In this document: piece by piece, positions 1-7,752 of the stretch
Numbering within the stretch: the stretch's first letter is position 1
Layout: every line of letters starts with the position of its first letter
Assembly: GCA_964520875.1 (NCBI GenBank)
Contig: CAZFQJ010000007.1
Span: forward strand, 1 to 23,169
Source: SIG673 sp964520875
GTDB taxonomy: Bacteria > Bacillota > Clostridia > Oscillospirales > CAG-272
Direction: 5' to 3'
Length of the DNA stretch: 23,169 bases
Notes under the pieces: generated by a model
Databases searched by the model: none
Seen by the model: only the letters and a program-made list of their open reading frames with translations
What the model was told of the DNA's origin: nothing
Translations under genes and position numbers: made by a program

Positions 1-36
1 AAAATCGGCTTTTTCTTTAATAAAAGGTTCGTACAT
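1..36 (-). CDS. 5' end of an unidentified gene (partial, runs off the left edge)
   Basis: On the minus strand an ATG at 36-34 opens a frame of 12 codons reading MYEPFIKEKADF before the window ends. A good ribosome site (GGAGG on the minus strand, about 45-49) lies 8 nt upstream of the ATG, which is the main reason to call it. Too little protein is present to name a family. It lies on the same strand as the GH78 gene at 183-2525 but is separated from it by a strong hairpin terminator, so it is probably a separate transcription unit. I see no convincing promoter between that terminator and the start. Confidence 0.6.
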   Translation of the reverse strand, partial: MYEPFIKEKADF

Positions 37-56
37 ATTAGAGTCCTCCGCACCAG

Positions 57-88
57 AAAAAACGACAAGCTTCGACTTGTCGTTTTTT
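57..88 (-). terminator. Strong intrinsic terminator after the GH78 gene
   Basis: A perfect inverted repeat has 13-bp arms (57-69 and 76-88) and a 6-nt loop. A and T runs at its ends mean it could act in either direction. It lies 95 nt beyond the minus-strand stop codon of the GH78 gene and upstream of the partial gene at the left edge, so its obvious role is ending the GH78 transcript. Confidence 0.85.
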
Positions 89-90
89 AG

Positions 91-166
91 TTTGATCCGC
101 CGTTTGCGGAATATATCTCTGCACGATGAAATCTTGCTTTGCAAGGTTAAGAAGAGGCGGAGTTTA
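91..166. repeat. Small palindrome-rich intergenic element
   Basis: This short non-coding stretch holds nested inverted repeats: TCCGC/GCGGA close to its left side, a perfect CTTGC-TTT-GCAAG hairpin at 133-145, and an outer TCCGCC (about 96-101) / GGCGGA (156-161) pair. The layout resembles small dispersed palindromic elements seen between genes in Clostridia genomes. There is only one copy here, so membership of a repeat family is a guess. Confidence 0.3.
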
Positions 167-182
167 TCGCGAAGCCGTAATT

Positions 183-2525
183 TTATTCGCGTATAACCGT
201 AAACGAATGTTTTCCGGGATTTGAAAGAGAAACGCAGTCTTTCGTGCGGTAACCATTCGGAAGCACCAATTCTCCCGTCATTCCGACCGGTGCGTTGATC
301 GAAACGTGTATTCCGTCCTCACGTCTGACCCAGCGAACGGATAGCGTACCGTCTATGCCGCGGTAGCTTGCCTCGGCAAAGGAAAGCGCTTCCGGAAATT
401 TCGGTGCGATCCGATAGGAATGTATGTCGCGATAACTCGGGTTAGGAGAAAGACCGGCAAAATCTTGAATCATGATCGAAAGAATATCCGCAAGGAAGTG
501 GTGGTTCTGCGAACACATTTCGCGTCCGTCCTCGTATGGGAAGTTCTCAAGCATGGAGGTAGCGCCTCTCTTGACCCAAGAGCCGTATCCCGTTCTGCCC
601 TCGGAGGTCATGACGCGATACGCCAGATCCGTTTCGCCCATTTCGATAAGAGCATGGAACAGATGTCTTACGCCGATCATTCCGCACGCGTTCTCGTCGT
701 CGTTTCGGTGAAGTATCTCAAGCAGGCGAGCCTCCGCCGTGGGACGCTCGGACTCCTCAAAGATACCCGTAGCCAAAGCAAAGGCCTGTGAGGTCTGACA
801 ATCGCCTGCGACCAGCATGGTCTCCGGATCGATCAGATGCTTGCGGACGGCCTGACGCATAACGGAGGAGACCTCGGTTGCCAGCGCCTCTTCTTCCGAA
901 AGTCCCGCTTCGCGGAAGAGGAACGCGGCGCGATCGGCGCAGCTTACCAGCATTATACTGTCAGTTACCTCTAAGGGAGAGGCGATCTTACCTCCGTTTT
1001 GCCTCTGATACGGATCGACCCAATCGCCGAGACCGAAAGCGCAAAGCCCTCTTTCATCACGGCGAGTCAGGGCGTAACGCAGGTAACGGCACATAGCGTC
1101 AGCGTTTTCCTCAATGATCGAGCGGTCGCCTGTATGACGGTATATCTCGTGAGTCAAACTGAACAGAACGCTATCCCAAGCCGGACCGTTGCCCCAAGCA
1201 AAGCCCCAGCCACCGGTCGGAACTATTCCGGGAAGCGCTCCGCGCTTATCTTGTGCATGTCGAACGTTTCTTAACCATTCGCGCATACTTGTTTCCGCTT
1301 CCATATGAAGGAGCATGTGTTCCGCAGACATCGCGGCGTCACCTGTCCAACCGTTCTTTTCGCGATGCGGACAGTCTGTCGGGAAGTAGTAGAAATTTGC
1401 ACGGTCGGAACGGATCGACATTTCGCAAAGCCGATTGAGAGTTTCCGATGAACATAAGAAGTCGCCTCTTTCGGCAAAGCCGGAGTTCATTTCGTAGAAT
1501 GTCAGGGCGTCTTCCGTCGCCTGCTCGGGCGTTAATCCTTCAACGAGCGCGTAACGGAAGCCGTCGTATTTAAAACATGGAACGAACGTTTCGTCTCCGC
1601 CCTTGCATATAAATTCGTCGCATTGGGAATATTCCAGGTATCTCCCGGTCCTGTCACCGCCTAAGAATACAGTCGTTGTTTCCGAGAAGCGACCCTCGTA
1701 CAGGGCTTCTCCGTGACGGACAGTGATCTTCTGACCGGGCTTTCCGTTCTTTATTTTGAGGACGGTGATACCGGCGGAGTTGATTCCGAAATCGTAAACG
1801 TATACGTTTGATCTTTCCGAACCCGGTATCGGAGTAGCGGTTTCCGCGATACAAGTATCATGCAGAAAGCTCAGTTCATCATGATGTGTGATCTTTACGG
1901 GAGAATGTATCTTGCACACGCGGATCGGCTCGGCTTCGCAAAGTCTTGCCTCGCCCTTCGGCGCTTCGCAGGGAATGGCGTTCTTCCAACCGTCGGTCGG
2001 GTAACCGGGCTCATCCCAGCCCGTAAGCTCGCAGCGCGAGTCGTAACGATATCCCATTCGCAGATCGTTAAAGCGAATAGGCGACGGGTGCGTCAAGAAG
2101 CTTTCGTCCGCCTCAAGGGAGAGCGAGCGGCCCTCACCCTCGGCATGCAGCAGGAGCGCAAGACAGAGCGGTCCGCGGAAGGCAGCCTTTTCAAAGTCCC
2201 AAACAAAACCGCCGAATGCGTTTCTCATTCCGTTTCCGAGCAAAAGACCGAGTACGTTCTCTCCCTTTTTTAGGTATGGGGTAAGATCGTAATGATCGTA
2301 ATAGACAATGTCGTCGGGGTTACTGATGTATGGAGCGAGAGGCCCCTTCGTGATATCATGTCCGTTGATACGGAGCTGATAGAAGCCGAGTCCCGTAACG
2401 GTGATCTCCGCTTGTTCGGGAATAAAATCCATGTGGAAAGACTTTCGAAAATACGGAGCCGGCACGTGGTTATCAAAATCACAAAGCGGTCTTCCGTCCG
2501 TTATAAACCGTTTTGAAAATATCAT
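183..2525 (-). CDS. Glycoside hydrolase family 78, probable alpha-L-rhamnosidase
   Basis: This 780-residue protein probably releases terminal alpha-L-rhamnose from glycans or glycosides by inversion. The N-terminal beta-domain has the family pattern around YQLRINGHDI and YYDHYDLTPYLKKGEN; an (alpha/alpha)6 barrel spans roughly residues 310-690, with a beta-sandwich after it. The GH78 acid motif is present at residues 384-394 (DCPHREKNGWT; Asp384, Glu389 the likely general acid), and Glu660 in SMLENF is the likely base. No signal peptide is visible, so it is probably cytoplasmic and acts on imported oligosaccharides. The start at 2525 is chosen over an in-frame ATG at 2555 because AAAGGAG (2534-2540) lies 8 nt upstream and the 2555 ATG overlaps the promoter -10. 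Ile codons here are mostly ATC/ATT, unlike the ATA-rich ilv genes, hinting at a different history. Substrate specificity is inferred. Confidence 0.87.
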   Translation of the reverse strand: MIFSKRFITDGRPLCDFDNHVPAPYFRKSFHMDFIPEQAEITVTGLGFYQLRINGHDITKGPLAPYISNPDDIVYYDHYDLTPYLKKGENVLGLLLGNGMRNAFGGFVWDFEKAAFRGPLCLALLLHAEGEGRSLSLEADESFLTHPSPIRFNDLRMGYRYDSRCELTGWDEPGYPTDGWKNAIPCEAPKGEARLCEAEPIRVCKIHSPVKITHHDELSFLHDTCIAETATPIPGSERSNVYVYDFGINSAGITVLKIKNGKPGQKITVRHGEALYEGRFSETTTVFLGGDRTGRYLEYSQCDEFICKGGDETFVPCFKYDGFRYALVEGLTPEQATEDALTFYEMNSGFAERGDFLCSSETLNRLCEMSIRSDRANFYYFPTDCPHREKNGWTGDAAMSAEHMLLHMEAETSMREWLRNVRHAQDKRGALPGIVPTGGWGFAWGNGPAWDSVLFSLTHEIYRHTGDRSIIEENADAMCRYLRYALTRRDERGLCAFGLGDWVDPYQRQNGGKIASPLEVTDSIMLVSCADRAAFLFREAGLSEEEALATEVSSVMRQAVRKHLIDPETMLVAGDCQTSQAFALATGIFEESERPTAEARLLEILHRNDDENACGMIGVRHLFHALIEMGETDLAYRVMTSEGRTGYGSWVKRGATSMLENFPYEDGREMCSQNHHFLADILSIMIQDFAGLSPNPSYRDIHSYRIAPKFPEALSFAEASYRGIDGTLSVRWVRREDGIHVSINAPVGMTGELVLPNGYRTKDCVSLSNPGKHSFTVIRE

Positions 2526-2554
2526 AAAACGATCTCCTTTCTTATGATACCTCA

Positions 2555-2583
2555 TTTATACCATAACACATGCGGTTTGTCAA
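2555..2583 (-). promoter_or_regulatory. Sigma-A promoter for the GH78 gene
   Basis: Read on the minus strand: TTGACA (2583-2578), a 17-nt spacer, then TATAAA (2560-2555). Transcription would start near 2548, leaving a leader of about 23 nt before the ATG at 2525. The predicted RNA starts after the upstream in-frame ATG at 2555, which settles the start choice. Confidence 0.8.
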
Positions 2584-2636
2584 GAGAAATTTTCGGATTT
2601 AATTTTTCGGGTCCCGGAAAAAAGCGTTATTAGGTA

Positions 2637-2665
2637 TTGCATTTTCGGTAGGGATATGGTATACT
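2637..2665 (+). promoter_or_regulatory. Sigma-A promoter for the second GH78-family gene
   Basis: TTGCAT (2637-2642), a 17-nt spacer and TATACT (2660-2665) precede the ATG at 2708. It is back-to-back with the GH78 promoter on the other strand. The two do not overlap: 53 bases separate their -35 boxes, enough room for a shared regulator site, though no clear palindrome is seen there. Confidence 0.65.
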
Positions 2666-2707
2666 TATAAAAAATCATACTGCCGAAAGAGGCGAAAGGA
2701 ACTTGAT

Positions 2708-4669
2708 ATGGTTGGTAAAAGTTATTGGATATGGAACTACGGAGATTATGAGATATTCCATTCAAATCTCGTGAACTCAAGAAGGCAGGAGCTGGGCGCG
2801 GACTATCCCTGTATGTGGAGATTATACGACGTTGACAGAAATGTAACGTTCTACAATGATTTTATTGCCGAAAAGGACGGAACGCTTGAGTTCTTTGCCA
2901 AAGGCATAGGATATATAATTGTCGACGGTCAGCGTTACGCGTCGAATGTCAAGATACCCGTAAAGAAGGGCGCTCATAACGCTTGGGTAAGAGTTACGAA
3001 TCTTACCGGACTTCCCGCGGCTTATGTGGAAAGCGACGTTTGTGCGACGAACGGAGAGTGGTATACATTGTCCCCGGAAAACGTAAAGACCCCGGTAGGC
3101 TACGAAAAATGCTACGATTCTCCCGATAAGGATCCCGAGGTGTTCCCGTTCGAATATAAGCATATGCTTCCGATTGATGTTACCGAAAAGAACGGCGGAC
3201 TTCTCTATGATTTCGGCAAAGAGATATTCGGATTTTTGTTTATAGACAAAGCCGATAAGGATAAGAAAATGCATGTAAGCTACGGCGAATCCGTAGAGGA
3301 AGCGCTCGACGTAAGCGACGCGCTCGTGTTTGAGGACGTGTGCGGAGAAACGTCGTATAAGCTTAGACAACGTGCGTTTAGGTATATATTCATTACGGGC
3401 TGCGACGGCATAGAGGTCTCGGCAGATCTTGAATATCTGCCGCTTGAATACAAGGGAAGCTTTGAATGTGACGACGAGAGCGTGAACGAGATATGGGATA
3501 TGTGCGCGTATACTTTGCATATAACCTCACGCGAGGTCCAGCTTGAGGCGATAAAGCGCGACAGGTGGCTCTGGGGCGGAGACGCGTATCAGGCGTACAA
3601 GTTCAATAACTACCTTTTCTTTGACAAAGAGATCGTCAGAAGATCTACCATAGCTCTGCGCGGAAAAGAGCCGTTCTGCGAGCATATAAATACGATAACT
3701 GATTACAGCTTCTTCTGGGTCATAGGTCTTGAGGAATACTATCTTACGTACAAGGACGCGGACTTTATAAAATTTATCTATCCGAGAGCCGTTTCGCTCA
3801 TGGAGTTTTCTTCCAAGAGAGTGAACGGCGACGGCTTTATAACCGGCGTCGGTAACGATTGGATATTCGTCGATTGGTCGGATATAGATAAGGGCGGCGC
3901 GCTCAGCGCCGAGCAGATACTCTATATAGCCGCAAACAGGAGCATGGCATATCTTGCGAGTATCGTAGGCGAGGACGGAACGAAGTATTCCGAAACGGCG
4001 AAGCTTTTCACCGAAAAGACGAATAAGTATTTCTGGAACGCGGAAAAGGGCGCTTTCATAGATACATACGAATCCGGTAAGAATAACGTTACCCGCCATG
4101 CGAATATATTTGCCGTAATGTACGACATCGCAACGGAGGAGCAGAAGGAGTCCATAATAAAGAACGTTCTGTTAAACGATTTGGTAACGCAGATAACAAC
4201 GCCTTATTTTGAAGGCTACGAGCTTGACGTTTTCGGAAAGGTCGGAGATTTCGGATACATAGAGAACAAGATAAAGACATATTGGAAGGGCATGCTCGAT
4301 CTCGGCGCCACTACCGTATGGGAGGAATACGATCCGAAGCTCTCCGGAGCGGATCACTATAAGATGTACGGCAAGAAATACGGAAAATCGCTCTGCCATG
4401 CATGGGGCGCGGCTCCGATATACCTCCTCGGTAAGTATTTCCTCGGAGTATCTCCCGACGACGCGGGATTCGATACCTTTACGGTAAGACCTTATCTCGG
4501 AGGCTTTAAGTACATAAAGGGTACGGTTCCGATAAACGGCGGAAGCGTTAAGGTCGCTCTTTCGGAAAAGGAGCTCTCCGTTATCTCCGATAAGGACGGA
4601 GGAAAGCTCGTATGGGACGGAAAAACGTATGAGCTTAAGGCAAACGAGGAGAAGGTAATAGCGCTTTGA
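2708..4669 (+). CDS. GH78-like six-hairpin glycosidase (probable alpha-L-rhamnosidase family protein)
   Basis: This 653-residue protein has an N-terminal beta-sandwich (to about residue 260), a six-hairpin (alpha/alpha)6 domain (about 265-575) and a C-terminal beta-domain. At the acid position it has LEAIKRDRWLWGGD, with Glu280 and Asp285 aligned to Asp384 and Glu389 of the neighbouring enzyme. It thus belongs to the branch of rhamnosidase-like proteins with a (D/E)xxKRDR motif rather than DCPxRE. Glu539/Glu540 in TTVWEEYDP are candidates for the base. No signal peptide is visible. The ATG at 2708 follows GAAAGGAA with good spacing and the gene ends in a strong terminator. It is divergent from the first GH78 gene and the two share only low similarity. 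Because the acid motif differs, the substrate, and even rhamnosidase activity, is uncertain. Confidence 0.75.
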   Translation: MVGKSYWIWNYGDYEIFHSNLVNSRRQELGADYPCMWRLYDVDRNVTFYNDFIAEKDGTLEFFAKGIGYIIVDGQRYASNVKIPVKKGAHNAWVRVTNLTGLPAAYVESDVCATNGEWYTLSPENVKTPVGYEKCYDSPDKDPEVFPFEYKHMLPIDVTEKNGGLLYDFGKEIFGFLFIDKADKDKKMHVSYGESVEEALDVSDALVFEDVCGETSYKLRQRAFRYIFITGCDGIEVSADLEYLPLEYKGSFECDDESVNEIWDMCAYTLHITSREVQLEAIKRDRWLWGGDAYQAYKFNNYLFFDKEIVRRSTIALRGKEPFCEHINTITDYSFFWVIGLEEYYLTYKDADFIKFIYPRAVSLMEFSSKRVNGDGFITGVGNDWIFVDWSDIDKGGALSAEQILYIAANRSMAYLASIVGEDGTKYSETAKLFTEKTNKYFWNAEKGAFIDTYESGKNNVTRHANIFAVMYDIATEEQKESIIKNVLLNDLVTQITTPYFEGYELDVFGKVGDFGYIENKIKTYWKGMLDLGATTVWEEYDPKLSGADHYKMYGKKYGKSLCHAWGAAPIYLLGKYFLGVSPDDAGFDTFTVRPYLGGFKYIKGTVPINGGSVKVALSEKELSVISDKDGGKLVWDGKTYELKANEEKVIAL

Positions 4670-4682
4670 GCGCGTTTAAATC

Positions 4683-4726
4683 AAAAAGCATGAGCGGAAG
4701 ACTTGGTTCTTCCGCTCATGCTTTTT
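4683..4726. terminator. Bidirectional terminator between convergent genes
   Basis: Perfect inverted repeat with 19-bp arms (4683-4701 and 4708-4726) and a 6-nt loop, bounded by A5 and T5 runs. It serves the plus-strand GH78-like gene ending at 4669 and the minus-strand TetR gene, whose stop codon (4727-4725) overlaps its right arm. Confidence 0.9.
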
Positions 4727-5285
4727 ATTTTTCGAAAATCTTTCCGAGCGCATTAAAACAGTTTTTTAATCTTTCTTGAAGCTGCTCGGCGCTTTCGCGT
4801 GCGCCGCCGGCGAGCCACGCCGTCAAAAACGCTGAGGTGCAAGCGGTCAACGTCGTCATTAAGTACATAGTCTGCCTTTCGTCCGTTTCGGTCTCGGGGA
4901 AAAACTTGCTTTTTCTCGGCGCAAGGTATTTTATGTGCGATCGAAAGATAAGATCCATGTGATCTGAGTCCGCGATAGCTTTGAGCAATGCTTTGTTTTT
5001 CATCCAGATACGGATAAATGCAAGCGTTGTTTCGTTTGCGTCTGTTATTTTTAGGCTTTTGAATTCTTTGTTTGCTTGCTCGAACACACCGTCGCACAAG
5101 TAGGAAAGCACGTCGGTCATATTATCGAACAGACGGTAAAACGTCGCTCTGCCGATCTTGCTCGCTTTTTGTACGTCGGTTACTGTTATTTCCGTGAATT
5201 TTTTGCTCCGCAAACAGATCAAAAGACCGTTTCCGACCTTTTCCGCCGATCTTGCGGAGCGCTTGTCGTTTGAGATATGATACAT
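4725..5285 (-). CDS. TetR/AcrR-family transcriptional regulator
   Basis: This 186-residue protein has the TetR layout: an N-terminal helix-turn-helix (about residues 20-60; the stretch ITVTDVQKASKIGRATFYRL carries the typical GRATFYRxF signature) and a helical C-terminal ligand/dimer domain without a recognisable ligand family. Such proteins are dimeric repressors released by a small molecule. It is divergent from an HXXEE membrane-protein gene, with a perfect 30-bp palindrome in between that holds both promoters; it most likely represses both itself and that gene. The start at 5285 follows AGGCGG, a moderate ribosome site. The inducer is unknown. Confidence 0.88.
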   Translation of the reverse strand: MYHISNDKRSARSAEKVGNGLLICLRSKKFTEITVTDVQKASKIGRATFYRLFDNMTDVLSYLCDGVFEQANKEFKSLKITDANETTLAFIRIWMKNKALLKAIADSDHMDLIFRSHIKYLAPRKSKFFPETETDERQTMYLMTTLTACTSAFLTAWLAGGARESAEQLQERLKNCFNALGKIFEK

Positions 5286-5330
5286 ATTTTCCGCCTTTTG
5301 TTTCGTTACTTTAAGAATAATTTCGAAACT

Positions 5331-5360
5331 ATTGTATCATAACTTTGTTTATGATACAAT
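5331..5360. promoter_or_regulatory. Palindromic operator containing two face-to-face promoters
   Basis: Perfect inverted repeat with arms ATTGTATCATAA (5331-5342) and TTATGATACAAT (5349-5360) around a 6-nt centre. Because it is symmetrical, both strands read TTGTAT, a 17-nt spacer, then TACAAT: -35 at 5332-5337 and -10 at 5355-5360 for the plus strand, and the mirror image for the minus strand. Both genes would therefore be transcribed from promoters lying within one TetR site, with starts near 5367 (plus) and 5324 (minus). The TetR assignment is inferred from position. Confidence 0.75.
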
Positions 5361-5407
5361 GGCTTTGCGTTAAACGGCGCAAAAAATTTACAAAAGGAGA
5401 CTTAAGA

Positions 5408-6136
5408 ATGGAAAACTTGGTAAACGCATGGCTTTCCGTATGGCTATACGTCATGGCTGGAATAGGGATATTTCTTACCGTAAAGGTCATTAAAAATCGT
5501 AAAACTTGGGATACGGTCAATATTTTGTGTACGGTCGCGGTCATAGTTCTGGTGCTTCACGTAATAGAGGAATGGGTCCTGCCCGGAGGACTGCATTATT
5601 CGTATAATTTCAGTCACGGATCCTCCGACCTTGCCCGCTACCCGATGAACAGATTGACCGATATGATAACGAATTTCGGTGGTGTGCTTCTCGGGTGCAT
5701 CGTGCTTAAGGTTTGGAGATTTCGTAAGCCCGCGGGTATAGCCGTAATGCTTTTTTCGGCTTTTGAGGCAGTCATACACATAGTGATCGGAATAAATTCG
5801 CTTAATACTTTTTGGGAGTATGGAATGAGGACGCTTTATTCCCCCGGTCTGATCACGTCGCTATTCGGCTTTTTACCCGTGACCGTGGGGCTTGCGATAC
5901 ATTTGTTCAAGAAGGAAAACCGCGCTTCTTTTAAACAATGGATAACGGCGGTCGCCGTGATGTTCGGATTTTGCTTCTTGCTCATCAATCTGCCGGAAAT
6001 GCTTCTTTCCGACGAAAATAGCGTCTACGGATTTACCGATCGCGGATATTACGAAAGATTTTCCGAGGGTTTTGAAAAAGACAACGGCTTTGAATACGGC
6101 GGCGAAAATGTCGGAAAAGACGTTGAAGGACCGTGA
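5408..6136 (+). CDS. HXXEE domain membrane protein
   Basis: This 242-residue, mostly hydrophobic protein has about six membrane-spanning segments. It carries the signature of the HXXEE family: His51-Val-Ile-Glu54-Glu55 at the start of one helix, a later IHIVIGIN segment, and LYSPGL with the family's YxPG pattern. The conserved polar residues lie in or near the membrane, which suggests metal binding or an enzyme; the family has no firmly known function. The C-terminal tail of about 40 residues is charged and glycine-rich. The start at 5408 is preceded by AAGGAGA (5394-5400); an in-frame TTG at 5345 lies upstream of the predicted transcription start and is rejected. It is probably controlled by the divergent TetR protein. 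Confidence 0.82.
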   Translation: MENLVNAWLSVWLYVMAGIGIFLTVKVIKNRKTWDTVNILCTVAVIVLVLHVIEEWVLPGGLHYSYNFSHGSSDLARYPMNRLTDMITNFGGVLLGCIVLKVWRFRKPAGIAVMLFSAFEAVIHIVIGINSLNTFWEYGMRTLYSPGLITSLFGFLPVTVGLAIHLFKKENRASFKQWITAVAVMFGFCFLLINLPEMLLSDENSVYGFTDRGYYERFSEGFEKDNGFEYGGENVGKDVEGP

Positions 6137-6158
6137 ATTTCGGTCGGTTTCTTCTATA
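6129..6158 (+). terminator. Weak candidate terminator after the HXXEE gene
   Basis: A 5-bp GACCG/CGGTC hairpin (6129-6133 and 6141-6145), whose loop contains the stop codon, is followed by a T-rich stretch. The stem is short, so termination may be poor; nothing better is present before the metY promoter. Confidence 0.3.
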
Positions 6159-6183
6159 TTTTTTAAATTATTTTTGATGACGG

Positions 6184-6212
6184 TTGACAAGCGCCGAAAA
6201 TTGTGATATTAT
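6184..6212 (+). promoter_or_regulatory. Sigma-A promoter for metY
   Basis: TTGACA (6184-6189), a 17-nt spacer and TATTAT (6207-6212). The transcription start would be near 6219, leaving about 44 nt of leader. That is too short for an S-box or T-box riboswitch, so control by a protein at the promoter is more likely. Confidence 0.85.
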
Positions 6213-6262
6213 AAAAGCAGAAAATCACGGGCTTTGTTACGCAAGGCTTAAACGGAAGGAAA

Positions 6263-7555
6263 ATGACTGTAATGAAAGATTTAAGAATCGAAACAAGATG
6301 TGTTCAAGGCGGTTATACGCCCGGAAACGGCGAGCCGCGTCAGATACCGATAATTCAAAGCACCACGTTCAAATACGCGACGAGCGAGGATATGGGAAAA
6401 TTATTCGACCTCGAAGCCTCTGGATATTTTTATTCCAGACTTCAAAACCCGACGAACGACCATGTGGCGGCCAAAATATGCGCTCTTGAGGGCGGAAAAG
6501 CGGCTATGCTCACATCTTCCGGTCAGGCGGCGTCATTTTATTCCGTTTTCAATATAGCGTCCTGCGGAGATCATGTCGTTGCAAGCTCCGCTATATACGG
6601 CGGTACTTATAACCTCTTTGCCGTTACCATGAAGCGCATGGGTATAGACTTTACCTTCGTAGCTCCCGATTGCACGGATGAAGAGCTTGAGTCCGCTTTC
6701 CGTCCCAATACGAAAGCGGTATTCGGCGAAACGATAGCCAACCCTGCGCTTACCGTTCTCGATATAGAGAGATTCGCAAACGCGGCGCATGCTCACGGAG
6801 TCCCCCTCATAATAGACAATACCTTCGCCACTCCGATAAACTGCCGTCCCTTCGAATGGGGCGCGGATATCGTGACGCATTCCACGACGAAATATATGGA
6901 CGGTCACGGAAGCGGTATAGGCGGCTGCATAGTCGATTCCGGAAAGTTCGATTGGACGAAATATCCGGATAAGTTCCCGGGACTTTGTACGCCCGACGCG
7001 AGCTATCACGGTATCACCTATACGGAGCGCTTCGGCATCGAAGGCGCGTATATAACGAAGGCGACCGCTCAGCTCATGCGCGATCTCGGTTCTATCCAAG
7101 CTCCGCAGAATGCGTACCTTCTTAACCTCGGACTTGAGAGCCTCCACGTAAGAATGAAGCGTCATTGCGAGAACGCGTTGGCGGTAGCGGAATTCCTTAA
7201 GAGCGACGAGCGCGTTGCGTGGGTAATATATCCCGGACTTAAGGGAGACAAATGCTACGATCTTGCTTGCAAATACCTTCCGAACGGAAGCTGCGGCGTC
7301 GTAAGCTTCGGTATCAAGGGAGGCAGAAAAGCCGCCGAGAGCTTCATGAAAAACCTTAAGGTCGCGGCTATTGAAACTCATGTGGCTGACGCCCGTACAT
7401 GTTGTCTGCACCCCGCAAGCGCAACTCACCGCCAGATGACGGACGAGGAGCTTAACGCCGCCGGAGTAGCGCCGGATCTTGTACGTTTCTCATGCGGTAT
7501 CGAAAACAGCGAAGATCTTATCGACGATATAAAGCAGGCGCTCGATAATATGTAA
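6263..7555 (+). CDS. metY: O-acetylhomoserine aminocarboxypropyltransferase (sulfhydrylase)
   Basis: A PLP enzyme of the Cys/Met metabolism family, 430 residues, matching MetY length. It makes homocysteine from O-acetylhomoserine and sulfide in the cytoplasm. Seen in the sequence: YSRLQNPTNDHVAAKICALEGG near the N-terminus, TSSGQAA for cofactor phosphate contact, DNTFATP with the Asp that binds the pyridine nitrogen, and the Schiff-base Lys210 in HSTTKYMDGHG. The long insert around PDKFPGL and the overall length favour MetY over cystathionine synthase or lyase. The start is uncertain: the ATG at 6263 sits only about 3 nt after GGAAGG, while the ATG at 6272 is about 11 nt after it and gives an N-terminus (MKDLRIETRCVQGG) closer to the family norm. 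It has its own promoter and hairpin, so it is monocistronic. MetZ-like specificity cannot be excluded. Confidence 0.88.
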   Translation: MTVMKDLRIETRCVQGGYTPGNGEPRQIPIIQSTTFKYATSEDMGKLFDLEASGYFYSRLQNPTNDHVAAKICALEGGKAAMLTSSGQAASFYSVFNIASCGDHVVASSAIYGGTYNLFAVTMKRMGIDFTFVAPDCTDEELESAFRPNTKAVFGETIANPALTVLDIERFANAAHAHGVPLIIDNTFATPINCRPFEWGADIVTHSTTKYMDGHGSGIGGCIVDSGKFDWTKYPDKFPGLCTPDASYHGITYTERFGIEGAYITKATAQLMRDLGSIQAPQNAYLLNLGLESLHVRMKRHCENALAVAEFLKSDERVAWVIYPGLKGDKCYDLACKYLPNGSCGVVSFGIKGGRKAAESFMKNLKVAAIETHVADARTCCLHPASATHRQMTDEELNAAGVAPDLVRFSCGIENSEDLIDDIKQALDNM

Positions 7556-7571
7556 GAAATATATCGGAATT

Positions 7572-7615
7572 CAGAGCTATCCGTTCGGTAACGAAGGGAT
7601 AGCTCTGTTATAATA
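7572..7615 (+). terminator. Probable terminator after metY
   Basis: CAGAGCTATCC (7572-7582) pairs perfectly with GGATAGCTCTG (7597-7607) around a 14-nt loop, followed by TTATAATATTTATAT. The 11-bp stem is good but the U-run is interrupted by A, so read-through into the ilv leader is possible. Confidence 0.6.
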
Positions 7616-7676
7616 TTTATATATCTACATTATAAATAATAACTATGAGGTTTTTCGCTTTTTTTCACTTTATCTA

Positions 7677-7705
7677 TTGACATAACGGTTAAAATGTGAT
7701 ATATT
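7677..7705 (+). promoter_or_regulatory. Sigma-A promoter for the ilv operon
   Basis: Consensus TTGACA (7677-7682), a 17-nt spacer and TATATT (7700-7705), with a very A/T-rich tract upstream (7608-7676) that could act as an UP element. The start near 7712 gives a leader of about 260 nt before ilvB, which contains the attenuator. Confidence 0.85.
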
Positions 7706-7752
7706 TTAATTAGTTATGTGTTCCCATTGTCGGGACAGGAAGGAAAATAGCT

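Noticed and set aside
2822..3520. Minus-strand open frame of 232 codons
   Set aside because: Antisense to the GH78-like gene; no promoter or ribosome site.
6213..6262. SAM riboswitch in front of metY
   Set aside because: Only about 44 nt separate the predicted transcription start from the first ATG, too short for any SAM-sensing class with a terminator.
6533..7429. Minus-strand open frame of 298 codons
   Set aside because: Antisense to metY; no supporting signals.
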